NCBI RefSeq assembly: GCF_038002225.1
Contig: NZ_JBBOCA010000001.1
Location: 1,736,001 to 1,800,000, forward strand
From: Paenibacillus sp. FSL R7-0204
Lineage (GTDB): Bacteria; Bacillota; Bacilli; Paenibacillales; Paenibacillaceae
Reading direction: 5' to 3'
DNA length: 64,000 nucleotides
The notes under the pieces: generated by a model
Told to the model about the DNA's origin: nothing
Database searches by the model: none
The model's input: only the letters and a program-made list of their open reading frames with translations
In this document: positions 1 through 6,795 of the stretch, piece after piece
Layout of the letters: every line of letters begins with the position of its first letter
Position numbering within the stretch: position 1 is the first letter of the stretch
Program-made: the position numbers and the translations under genes

Positions 1-1542
1 CAGGATGCCTTTTTCCCGGTTGCCTACCATCTTAATCTCCCATGGAATGTTAAAAACATATTGCACCAGCCGGTGGTCACAATACGGAACGCGTACCTCC
101 AGTCCCACGCCCATGCTCATCCTGTCCTTGCGGTCCAGCAGGGTCGGCATAAACCGGGTAATGTTGAGATAGGACATCACACGCATCTGTGCCTGTTTGC
201 CGGTCTCGCCGTCAAGCCTCGGTACCTCAGCCACCGCATCGCTGTATCTGTCTCCTAAATATTCCAGCGGACGTATCCACTCCCGGATTTCCGGCGATAA
301 TAATCCGGCACGCATATTGGGGGCCACTGACCAGGGGAAGGTACCGGAAGATAACATCTCCTCACGGTGGAACCAGGGATAGCCGCCGAAGATTTCGTCT
401 GCTGCTTCGCCTGAAATGGCTACGGTTGCCTTCTTTTTGATCTCCTGGCAGAACAAATAGAGTGAGGAATCCACGTCAGTCATCCCTGGCAAATCGCGCG
501 AGTACAATGCATTATCAAGTGCGGCTACAAGCTCCGGTGTGTCAAAAGTGATAAAGTGATGGTTCGTGTCCAGCTCGTCAATCATCCGCTGAATCCAGGG
601 ACCGTCGGCTCCGGGCTGGAAGGAATGGCTTTTGAAATGCTTGTCGTTGTCTACATAATCCACAGAGAAGGTATCGACCCGGCCCTGGCCGGTCCGGTTG
701 TAATAATCTACGGCGAGCGCCGTCAAGGCGCTGGAGTCCAGTCCGCCCGAGAGCAGCGAGCAGACCGGGACATCGGAGACAAGCTGGCGCTCAAGCGTAT
801 CCTGAAGTAACTCGCGTACCCGTGCTGCCGTCTCATCCACGTTATCGGTATGCTGGACGCTCTCCAGCTTCCAGTAAGCATAGCTGCGGATTCCGCTGCG
901 GCTGTAAATCATGGCAGACCCAGGGCGAAGCTCGAATATATCTTTGTATACCCCTTGTCCCGGAGTCCGTGCCGGACCGATAATGAAAATCTCGGCCAGG
1001 CCCTCCGGCCCGACCTTCGGCTGGACGAGGGGATGCTGCAGCAGCGCCTTGGGCTCGGACCCGAAGACGAAGACGTCATCGACCTGGCTGTAGAACAGAG
1101 GCTTCACGCCCAGGCGGTCACGGGCCAGAAATACCTGATCACGCAAGCTGTCCCAGACGGCAAAGGCGAAGATGCCATTGAGCTTCTCCGTGCAATCCGG
1201 CCCCCATTCGATGTAGGCATGCAGCAGAACCTCGGTATCGCATTCCGTGAGAAAATGATGCCCGCGCTGCTTCAGCTCTTTTTTCAGCTCAGGGGCATTA
1301 TATAGCTCGCCGTTATATACTATTGCGTACACCTTATCGTCATGGCGGGCAATCATCGGCTGTGCGCCGTTCTCGGGATCGATGACGCTGAGTCGGCGGT
1401 GTCCGAAGGCAATGGGTCCTGAAATCCATGTTCCGGCTGCATCCGGTCCGCGGTTGGCTAACGTTTCGGTCATTCTGACGAGCAGTTGCGAGTGCCCTGT
1501 AAGATCACCGCGCCACTGGACAAATCCGGTTATTCCGCACAT
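1..1542 (-). CDS. asnB: asparagine synthase (glutamine-hydrolysing), C-terminus cut off by window edge
   Basis: Makes asparagine from aspartate, ATP and glutamine in the cytoplasm. The protein begins MCGITGF, so Cys2 (after Met removal Cys1) is the catalytic nucleophile of the class II glutamine amidotransferase domain; NRGPD, the RLSVIDP region and YNGELYN follow in the first 80 residues. The synthetase domain carries the PP-loop SGGLDSS near residue 265 and GEAADEIFGGYPWF further on. 514 codons are present of about 610 usual for the family, so roughly 100 C-terminal residues lie left of base 1. The start is fixed by MCGI and an AGAGAGGATG ribosome site just upstream. It resembles AsnB/AsnO-type enzymes; which paralogue it is cannot be told. 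Confidence 0.95.
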   Translation of the reverse strand, partial: MCGITGFVQWRGDLTGHSQLLVRMTETLANRGPDAAGTWISGPIAFGHRRLSVIDPENGAQPMIARHDDKVYAIVYNGELYNAPELKKELKQRGHHFLTECDTEVLLHAYIEWGPDCTEKLNGIFAFAVWDSLRDQVFLARDRLGVKPLFYSQVDDVFVFGSEPKALLQHPLVQPKVGPEGLAEIFIIGPARTPGQGVYKDIFELRPGSAMIYSRSGIRSYAYWKLESVQHTDNVDETAARVRELLQDTLERQLVSDVPVCSLLSGGLDSSALTALAVDYYNRTGQGRVDTFSVDYVDNDKHFKSHSFQPGADGPWIQRMIDELDTNHHFITFDTPELVAALDNALYSRDLPGMTDVDSSLYLFCQEIKKKATVAISGEAADEIFGGYPWFHREEMLSSGTFPWSVAPNMRAGLLSPEIREWIRPLEYLGDRYSDAVAEVPRLDGETGKQAQMRVMSYLNITRFMPTLLDRKDRMSMGVGLEVRVPYCDHRLVQYVFNIPWEIKMVGNREKGIL

Positions 1543-1690
1543 GTCTGATTCATCCTCTCTTTTGTGCGATTGTTGTCTGTCCTTTCTTTTTTGCCAAGTA
1601 ATACAGATATATGCCGATTGAAGGGATAAAATGTATGTCCTTATCCGAACACTAGGGGAGAGGGAAATTTGCCAGGAGGGATGATGACAA

Positions 1691-2047
1691 GTGTATTACA
1701 TTAAAGACGCCAAAATCCGCAGAATGACTGACTATGACGGCGCGCCTTGCGCAGAGGTTGGCGTATTGCCTGGAGCTGTGGGCGATTCCGCGCTGCTGGT
1801 GTATATTGTTGAGGATCAGCGCGAGGAGGGCTATGAAATTGTCCGGATTCTGACGAATGATGCGGATACGGCCACCGACTGGTTCGACAATAATCTGCAT
1901 GATGCCTTCCAGGACGTTACGGTCAGCGGCTTCACCGGCAGTACGGTCATGACCCCGGAGGATGAACGCTCCAAGTTCCAGCGCGAGCTGCTGATCTTCG
2001 GCGATCTGAAGCGGCAACTGGGCGAGCACTTCCGGCAGGTTCCCTGA
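1691..2047 (+). CDS. conserved hypothetical protein, 118 aa
   Basis: GTG start preceded by a good AGGAGGG ribosome site about 12 bases upstream. The product is acidic, soluble, and has no signal peptide or membrane segment; the predicted pattern is beta strands followed by a helical C-terminal third (EDERSKFQRELLIFGDLKRQL). It is transcribed away from asnB. I do not recognise the family. The base composition matches the neighbours, so it looks like a resident gene. Confidence 0.7.
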   Translation: MYYIKDAKIRRMTDYDGAPCAEVGVLPGAVGDSALLVYIVEDQREEGYEIVRILTNDADTATDWFDNNLHDAFQDVTVSGFTGSTVMTPEDERSKFQRELLIFGDLKRQLGEHFRQVP

Positions 2048-2146
2048 GCCCACATCTTCCGCAGGTCATGCCCAGGCTTGACTATAGAGCAGGAGGCTTT
2101 CCGTGACGGCGGTTACGGGAAGCTTCTGAACTGGAAGAGTTTGGTC

Positions 2147-2174
2147 TTGCTAATTCTGGTGAATCAGGTATAAT
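2147..2174 (+). promoter_or_regulatory. sigma-A type promoter of tRNA-Arg
   Basis: TTGCTA, 16 bases, TATAAT, ending about 63 bases before the tRNA gene. The -10 is a perfect consensus. Confidence 0.6.
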
Positions 2175-2237
2175 AAATAACGTTGCGTTAATACATATCT
2201 CTTCAAAAGCTTTAAATGATTCAACGTTATCCTACAT

Positions 2238-2311
2238 GTCCCGGTAGCTCAGTTGGATAGAGCATGCGCCTTCTAAGCGCACGGTCGGGGGTTCGAATCC
2301 CTTCCGGGACG
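2238..2311 (+). tRNA. tRNA-Arg (anticodon TCT)
   Basis: A cloverleaf can be drawn: acceptor stem GTCCCGG/CCGGGAC, D-arm TAGCTCAGTTGGATAGAGC, anticodon stem TGCGC/GCGCA with loop CTTCTAA (anticodon TCT, reads AGA), and a T-arm containing GGTTCGAATCC. CCA is not encoded. An identical copy in the opposite orientation lies at 22570-22643. Confidence 0.97.
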
Positions 2312-2318
2312 TCATAAC

Positions 2319-2347
2319 AAACAGCCTTCCTTCGGGAGGGCTGTTTT
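2319..2347 (+). terminator. terminator behind tRNA-Arg
   Basis: Stem ACAGCC..GGCTGT with TTCG at the tip, followed by TTTT. The same hairpin recurs at 2461-2490 and, inverted, after the second tRNA-Arg at 22534-22563. Confidence 0.7.
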
Positions 2348-2431
2348 GACGTCCGGAGGATGAGAACCCAGCGCGCAGCGAGGGGACGTTGGAGCATAAG
2401 CTTCGATAGCACTACTTCGCAATCAGCCCGA

Positions 2432-2502
2432 ATGGGCTGTATCCCTTCCGGGACGTCATAACAAACAGCCTTCCTTCGGGAGGGCTGTTTGTTATGACGT
2501 CC
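2432..2502. repeat. duplicated tRNA-Arg 3' end plus long perfect hairpin
   Basis: The sequence from ATCCCTTCCGGGAC (end of the tRNA) through the terminator is repeated here about 131 bases after the original (2298-2346). In this copy the arms 2451-2470 and 2483-2502 are perfectly complementary over 20 bases around a 12-base loop. The rest of the tRNA is missing, so this is not a second tRNA gene. Confidence 0.8.
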
Positions 2503-2539
2503 GGGGGATGAGAACCCTGGGCGCCAGCAAACCCCACTC

Positions 2540-2727
2540 GTACCTCGCGGACTGGAATTCCGTTATTTCGGCGGATTACGGCCTATTCGCAGGCTGGGCG
2601 GGCTGAGAATCCGTTAAGTAACCCATTACTCCTCATTTTGAGCTCGACGTACCAATTAGCGTCCTCTCAGTCCGCAACGGGCAGCGAATCGGGCCTTTGC
2701 AGCCCAATAACGTCCTCTCAGTCCGCA
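2540..2727. repeat. dispersed intergenic repeat, copy A (188 bp)
   Basis: Nearly identical to copy B at 2805-2993 and clearly related to an inverted, diverged copy at 22141-22270. The unit runs from GTACCTCGCGGACTGG to CCTCTCAGTCCGCA, so both ends contain a short GGACT/AGTCC inverted motif. It has no open frame that looks coding. Together with copy B it fills most of the gene-free stretch 2312-3007. Confidence 0.85.
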
Positions 2728-2804
2728 TACCACTGCTGGTGACCATGCCTGTACACTAAAATAGCTGGCTATGGAGAACGCTCAAACGGGGAAGGACCTG
2801 ACTT

Positions 2805-2993
2805 GTACCTCGCGGACTGGAAATCCGTTATTTCGGCGGATTACGGCCTATTCGCAGGCTGGGCGGGCTGAGAATCCGTTAAGTAACCCATTACTCCTCA
2901 CTTTGAACTCGAACGTACCAATTAGCGTCCTCTCAGTCCGCAACGGGCAGCGAATCGGGCCTTTGCAGCTAAATAACGTCCTCTCAGTCCGCA
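2805..2993. repeat. dispersed intergenic repeat, copy B (189 bp)
   Basis: Direct repeat of copy A, 265 bases further on, differing by a handful of substitutions and a one-base indel. It ends 15 bases before the argS stop codon, so it may shape the 3' end of the argS transcript. Confidence 0.85.
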
Positions 2994-3007
2994 CACCCTA
3001 TTATTTT

Positions 3008-4954
3008 CTACATCCGCTCCGGCTTAGGCAGACCGAGTACGTCGAGCGCTTCGCCCAGCGTATCGGTGAAGCTCCGGGTCAGCCACAGGCGGAAGGTGAT
3101 GCTGGCTTCCCCGCCTTTGAGAATCGGACAAGCCGAGTAGAAGTTACTGAACAACGAGGCCAGGGAATACGCGTAGTTACAGATCGTATTCGGCGTAAGC
3201 TCCCGGCTTGCTGTATAGAGTGTATCTTGCCACAAGCCGAGCTGTCTGAGCAGGGCAAGTTCAGCTGCTTCGAGCTGCGCCGGGAAGAGCGGCACCCCAC
3301 CAACGCCGCTCTCGCCAACGCCAGACTCACCAATGCCGGACCCCCCAGCGCCGGACCCGCCAACGCCGTTCCCGCCACCCGCCGCGGCAGCCTTACTAAG
3401 CACGCGCTGCGCCCGGGCGTAGGCGTACATCAGGTAGACGCCGGTGTTGCCGGAGATTTCCATCGCCTGCTTGAAGTCGAACACAATCTCGGTGCCCAGA
3501 TTGAAGCGCAGCAGGTAGTAACGGATGGCAGCGGTGGCAATGAGCCGGCTGGACAGGCCGTTTTTGTCCGAACGGGTGGATTCAATCATTTCTTCCATGA
3601 GCCGGACCAGCTCGGTTACCTTAATGCCGATTCCCTGGCGCCCGGACATGGCGTAGGAGCTTTTGCCGCTGGAGGTATCAATGCCCAGACCGGCCGCAGA
3701 AGCGGGACTCAGCGAGACCACGCCATAGCTGACATGATGCAGCGCGTCTGCCTGCGCACCGAATCCCAGTGCCTTGAGTGCCTGCTTGACCATCAGCTGC
3801 GGATATTCCTGCCGGTAATCGATGACGTTCACGACCTGGTCCGCCCGTCCAAAAGGCAGAGCCTGTCCGCTCAAGCCGGTCGTCCACAGCCCGCTCTGAA
3901 ATTCGCTGTAGCTGAAATCCTTCTCCAGCAGACCGAACTTCCACAGATGATAGGCGATGTCCTTGGCAGTATAGGTCAGAATTCCGTTCGAGCGCACCAG
4001 CACCTTATCCTTCTGATGCTCCTCCTGCGTGTCCGGTGCGGCATCTTCAGCGGGTTGCTTCAGAATCCAGCAGCCTGCCAGCTTGCCTTCGGTCTCCTGC
4101 ACGAAGATCTCCGTCTGTGACAGCTGCTCGAACGCCGAGGCCCAGAAGCCCTCCTTCAGAATGCTGCTCTCCCACACCAGCAGATCGTAGTCAATGCCGA
4201 ATCCACGCATCTCCTCCACATGCTCTTTCACGATCTGCCCGGCGACGAGGTTGCCAATCCAGGCGGTGTTGCCGTGGCCTTCCTCCAGGGCATGAAGAAT
4301 CTCGGTCCGTTTCTGTACCATCTCCGGCTGCTGCGCGTACGTTTTGTTAATCTCGGCATAGATGTCCCAGCAGTAGTCTCCGAACCTTACATGCTCTCCC
4401 GCCAGCGGAACATTCAGCAGACCGGCTACAGTATCTGCCAGCTGATTACCGAGATCATCCACATAGTTGTGCACCTCAACGGCATGGCCGGTCGCCCGCA
4501 GTACCCTCACCAGCGCGTCCCCGATACATGAGTTTCTTAGATGTCCAATGTGCATACTTTTATTCGGATTGACGGAGGTATGCTCTACAATCACCTTCGA
4601 CCCTCCTGCATGCTGAGGCAACGTGAAATTCCCCTTCGCCCGTGCCCAGGCCTGCCAATCCAGATACATATTAATGAACCCCGGACCGGCGACCTCGGTT
4701 CTCAGCACCAGTCCCTGAACAGAGCCCGAAGCTTGGAGCTCAGCGACGATTAGCCCGGCGATAACCAGTGGAGCTTTGCGCAAGGGGCGGGCGAGCTGCA
4801 TGGCGATATTGCTGGAATAATCCCCGTGGTCGGCACTCGCCGGCTGCTCCAGGGCAACATTGACTTCAGCGATGGCGGGCACGCCCAGGATTAACGCGGT
4901 GGTGTGAACAGACTGCTTCAGGCTTTCTTGAATGAGCTCACTTAACATTGGCAT
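3008..4954 (-). CDS. argS: arginine--tRNA ligase
   Basis: Charges tRNA-Arg. Class I synthetase, 648 aa: N-terminal Add1 domain, HIGH motif in HIGHLRNSC near residue 145, and a C-terminal DALR anticodon-binding domain (AIRYYLLRFNLGTEIVFD onward). The KMSKS position reads AMSGR, a departure from KMSxR. The start chosen is ATG (MPMLSELIQ), 9 bases after AGGAGG; a longer frame extending 27 residues upstream runs into the T-box terminator and is rejected. Odd: five consecutive 15-bp units (3300-3374) insert a Gly/Ser-rich five-residue repeat into the DALR domain. Expression is controlled by the T-box leader upstream. Confidence 0.95.
   Translation of the reverse strand: MPMLSELIQESLKQSVHTTALILGVPAIAEVNVALEQPASADHGDYSSNIAMQLARPLRKAPLVIAGLIVAELQASGSVQGLVLRTEVAGPGFINMYLDWQAWARAKGNFTLPQHAGGSKVIVEHTSVNPNKSMHIGHLRNSCIGDALVRVLRATGHAVEVHNYVDDLGNQLADTVAGLLNVPLAGEHVRFGDYCWDIYAEINKTYAQQPEMVQKRTEILHALEEGHGNTAWIGNLVAGQIVKEHVEEMRGFGIDYDLLVWESSILKEGFWASAFEQLSQTEIFVQETEGKLAGCWILKQPAEDAAPDTQEEHQKDKVLVRSNGILTYTAKDIAYHLWKFGLLEKDFSYSEFQSGLWTTGLSGQALPFGRADQVVNVIDYRQEYPQLMVKQALKALGFGAQADALHHVSYGVVSLSPASAAGLGIDTSSGKSSYAMSGRQGIGIKVTELVRLMEEMIESTRSDKNGLSSRLIATAAIRYYLLRFNLGTEIVFDFKQAMEISGNTGVYLMYAYARAQRVLSKAAAAGGGNGVGGSGAGGSGIGESGVGESGVGGVPLFPAQLEAAELALLRQLGLWQDTLYTASRELTPNTICNYAYSLASLFSNFYSACPILKGGEASITFRLWLTRSFTDTLGEALDVLGLPKPERM
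3300..3374 (-). repeat. 15-bp tandem repeat (x5) inside argS
   Basis: Five in-frame 15-bp units, consensus CCAACGCCGGACCCG on the plus strand with few mismatches, each coding for a pentapeptide of the type GSGVG or ESGVG. No such linker is expected in ArgS. Confidence 0.85.
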
Positions 4955-4984
4955 GAATAACAACCTCCTGATTAAAATAACGAC

Positions 4985-5220
4985 AAAAAAGCCTTCATCT
5001 CCTAAGAGACGAGGCTTGTGCGCTCGCGGTACCACTCTCGTTGCTAAAGCCTTACGGTTCAGCCACCTTACAGGTTAACGGTCCTCGGCCGGGGCTTCCT
5101 ACTACAAGGTTCAGAAGTCCATCTCACGGGTGCGCTTCATGGTTCTAATCTGTACCGGCTTCCACTTTCCCGGCTCGCTGGGGACTAGATATAAGACCAT
5201 TACTCTCCCGGTCATCGATT
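4985..5220 (-). promoter_or_regulatory. T-box riboswitch leader of argS
   Basis: On the minus strand the T-box core AGAGTGGTACCGCG lies at 5025-5038, followed by a terminator hairpin (GCCT...AGGC, 4990-5013) and six Ts, 30 bases before argS. The 5' part (GGGAGAGTAATGG and following) fits stem I. A CGC codon at 5132-5134 in GAAGCGCACC is a plausible arginine specifier. Uncharged tRNA-Arg would favour the antiterminator and raise ArgS synthesis. Confidence 0.9.
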
Positions 5221-5237
5221 GAATATGGATTTGTATC

Positions 5238-5265
5238 AGTATAGCGAATTTCTGGGAGAAAGCAA
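5238..5265 (-). promoter_or_regulatory. argS: sigma-A type promoter of the argS T-box transcript
   Basis: Read on the minus strand: TTGCTT, 16 bases, TATACT, ending just upstream of the T-box stem I. Confidence 0.55.
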
Positions 5266-5304
5266 GAGCGGATTACCATGCAGCAGAAGCCCAACCGTTG
5301 AGAA

Positions 5305-5424
5305 TCACACGTCACTAGGCGCCCCTGTCAGATTCTTGATGTCCGTTGAACCATAAATCAGCAGCATAATTACAATGACCAGCAGGAGCCCGCCGGCAAA
5401 TCCTTCTCCGTCAAAACTGTCCAT
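5305..5424 (-). CDS. small single-span membrane protein, 39 aa
   Basis: Begins MDSFDGEGF, has one hydrophobic segment (residues 10-24, GGLLLVIVIMLLIYG) and ends NLTGAPSDV. It starts 33 bases after the end of the 101-aa gene and is probably co-transcribed with it. The layout, a short polar head followed by a Gly-Gly-hydrophobic stretch, recalls the tiny YjcZ-type sporulation proteins, but it lacks their Tyr/Gly-rich head. Function unknown. Confidence 0.55.
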   Translation of the reverse strand: MDSFDGEGFAGGLLLVIVIMLLIYGSTDIKNLTGAPSDV

Positions 5425-5457
5425 AGCCCCGTCCCTCACTCTCAATTCCGGATGTGT

Positions 5458-5763
5458 TCAGATGTTCTCGGCTTTCTTTTTCAAAGCGGTCATGATCTCG
5501 TTCAGCGTCAGGCTGCTGTTGTCATCGAGGAAGCTGACCAGCTTATCGACATTGTCACTGCTTAGCTCACTTAAGGTTTTATATTTGCCCACCAGACTGA
5601 CGAACATCGACGCGTCCGTGTACATCTGGATAGAGTCTACTTTCAGCTTGCCGGTCAATAGAAGTGCAGCTACGGCGAATTCAAGCCCCTTAGGTGTCTG
5701 GGTTTTGGAGCTGGACGGTGTTTTTTTGGCGGCGGGCTTCTTTCCTTTTCCTGGAGGGGGCAT
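5458..5763 (-). CDS. hypothetical protein with basic N-terminus, 101 aa
   Basis: ATG start with AAGGGA 6-7 bases upstream. The first 25 residues are Lys/Pro/Ser-rich and disordered-looking (MPPPGKGKKPAAKKTPSSSK); the remainder is a compact helical domain (residues 27-100) with no cysteine and no membrane segment. Upstream partner of the 39-aa membrane protein gene. No family recognised. Confidence 0.65.
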   Translation of the reverse strand: MPPPGKGKKPAAKKTPSSSKTQTPKGLEFAVAALLLTGKLKVDSIQMYTDASMFVSLVGKYKTLSELSSDNVDKLVSFLDDNSSLTLNEIMTALKKKAENI

Positions 5764-5955
5764 GGGAGTCCCTTCTTCCGTTCGGCGTTCGTATGCAGAA
5801 AGCTCAGCTTATGGGCGTTCTTTCCTTATTCAAGGATATGCGTGCCTGCGGTCATTGGTGATTAGGCTCAGGCCTGTGTCCACACCGTTACAGGAAAATC
5901 CGAATATGAATATATCGTACTTTGACACTAGAACTTCAAGGGAGGACGAGACAGG

Positions 5956-6315
5956 ATGGAGATTTTGTCAACAGGACCGATAGAGAACAATGCCGTTTCG
6001 GGAGTCAGACCTACGCAGACGGTGACGGTAAGAATTGTCAAGCGGAGTGCCCCAGGCAGCGCCTCTATTAGTATTCAGGGGTACGTGCTGGGCGCTACCA
6101 GAACGCTGTATGTCAGTGAGGTGATTGATGTTGCTCCGAATCAGGTGGTAACCCGGGATTATTTTGCCGATCTGAATGCCTATGAATTTGTGTTCATCAC
6201 TGGAGAAGTGGATGAAGATGAGATTGGAATATCCGTGTGGGGCAAGACATCAACCGGCCAGCTGGTGAATGCACACCGTGTAGTGACGCATGAGAAATTA
6301 AGCTCAGACGTATAG
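5956..6315 (+). CDS. hypothetical beta-rich protein, 119 aa
   Basis: ATG preceded by GGGAGGACGAGACAGG. The protein alternates short beta strands (TVTVRIVKR, ASISIQGYVLG, EFVFITGEV, GISVWGKTS), with no signal peptide, cysteine or membrane segment. It is divergent from the 5763-5305 pair. Small beta-sandwich proteins of this type are common in spore surface layers, but nothing here proves that. The gene ends at a strong hairpin terminator. Confidence 0.65.
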   Translation: MEILSTGPIENNAVSGVRPTQTVTVRIVKRSAPGSASISIQGYVLGATRTLYVSEVIDVAPNQVVTRDYFADLNAYEFVFITGEVDEDEIGISVWGKTSTGQLVNAHRVVTHEKLSSDV

Positions 6316-6354
6316 AGGGGTAGGTATTATTCCAGACTCCCCGGTTGTAAAATG

Positions 6355-6402
6355 AAACAGGGACCTTGCAGAGCTACTAGCTCAGAAGGTCCCTGTTTAT
6401 AC
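6355..6402. terminator. strong hairpin, probably a bidirectional terminator
   Basis: A perfect 13-bp stem (AAACAGGGACCTT / AAGGTCCCTGTTT) around an 18-base loop that itself holds GAGCT..AGCTC. It is followed by Ts on the plus strand and preceded by As. It closes the 119-aa gene. Confidence 0.75.
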
Positions 6403-6795
6403 TGTGAATAGAGCAGAGCGGACTATACCAGATCGCAAGCCTCGGCAGGCATCCAGTGCCTTCCCTTACCTTATACCGGACTTGCCGGATGCGTCCAAAT
6501 CGGGTTCCGCTTCAGGTCCTTGTCCCGTCTTCAACGCACGCAGTTTCCTGGTAATTGTATTCTGTGCAATAGAAACTGTACTTTTGGGCGCAAAAAACCA
6601 TTCTACTGCATTTCATACATTTGATTTTTGGATTTCTGCTCCAAAACAGCAGATACGTAAAAATCTAGTGTACAAAGTGCAGCAGATTCGATTTTTCAGC
6701 CAATATGGCCTTATTCTAGTGTACAAAATGCAGCAGAACAGCAGAAAGTCTGAACAATCCATCCCAGGCCTGGGGCTGGCAATATCGCAGGCGCC
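6403..6795. other. non-coding spacer with short repeats
   Basis: No believable gene: the only long frame runs antisense into the helicase gene. It holds two 22-bp near-identical direct repeats, TCTAGTGTACAAARTGCAGCAG, at 6664-6685 and 6715-6736, and a related inverted stretch near 6600-6650. Nothing else is seen. Confidence 0.6.

Noticed and set aside
3300..3374. Short tandem repeats as a possible CRISPR array
   Set aside because: Units are contiguous 15-mers with no spacers, in frame within argS. No cas genes in the window.
2771..4120. 449-codon open frame on the plus strand
   Set aside because: Antisense to argS and starting in the intergenic repeat; no ribosome site, composition typical of a shadow frame in GC-rich DNA.
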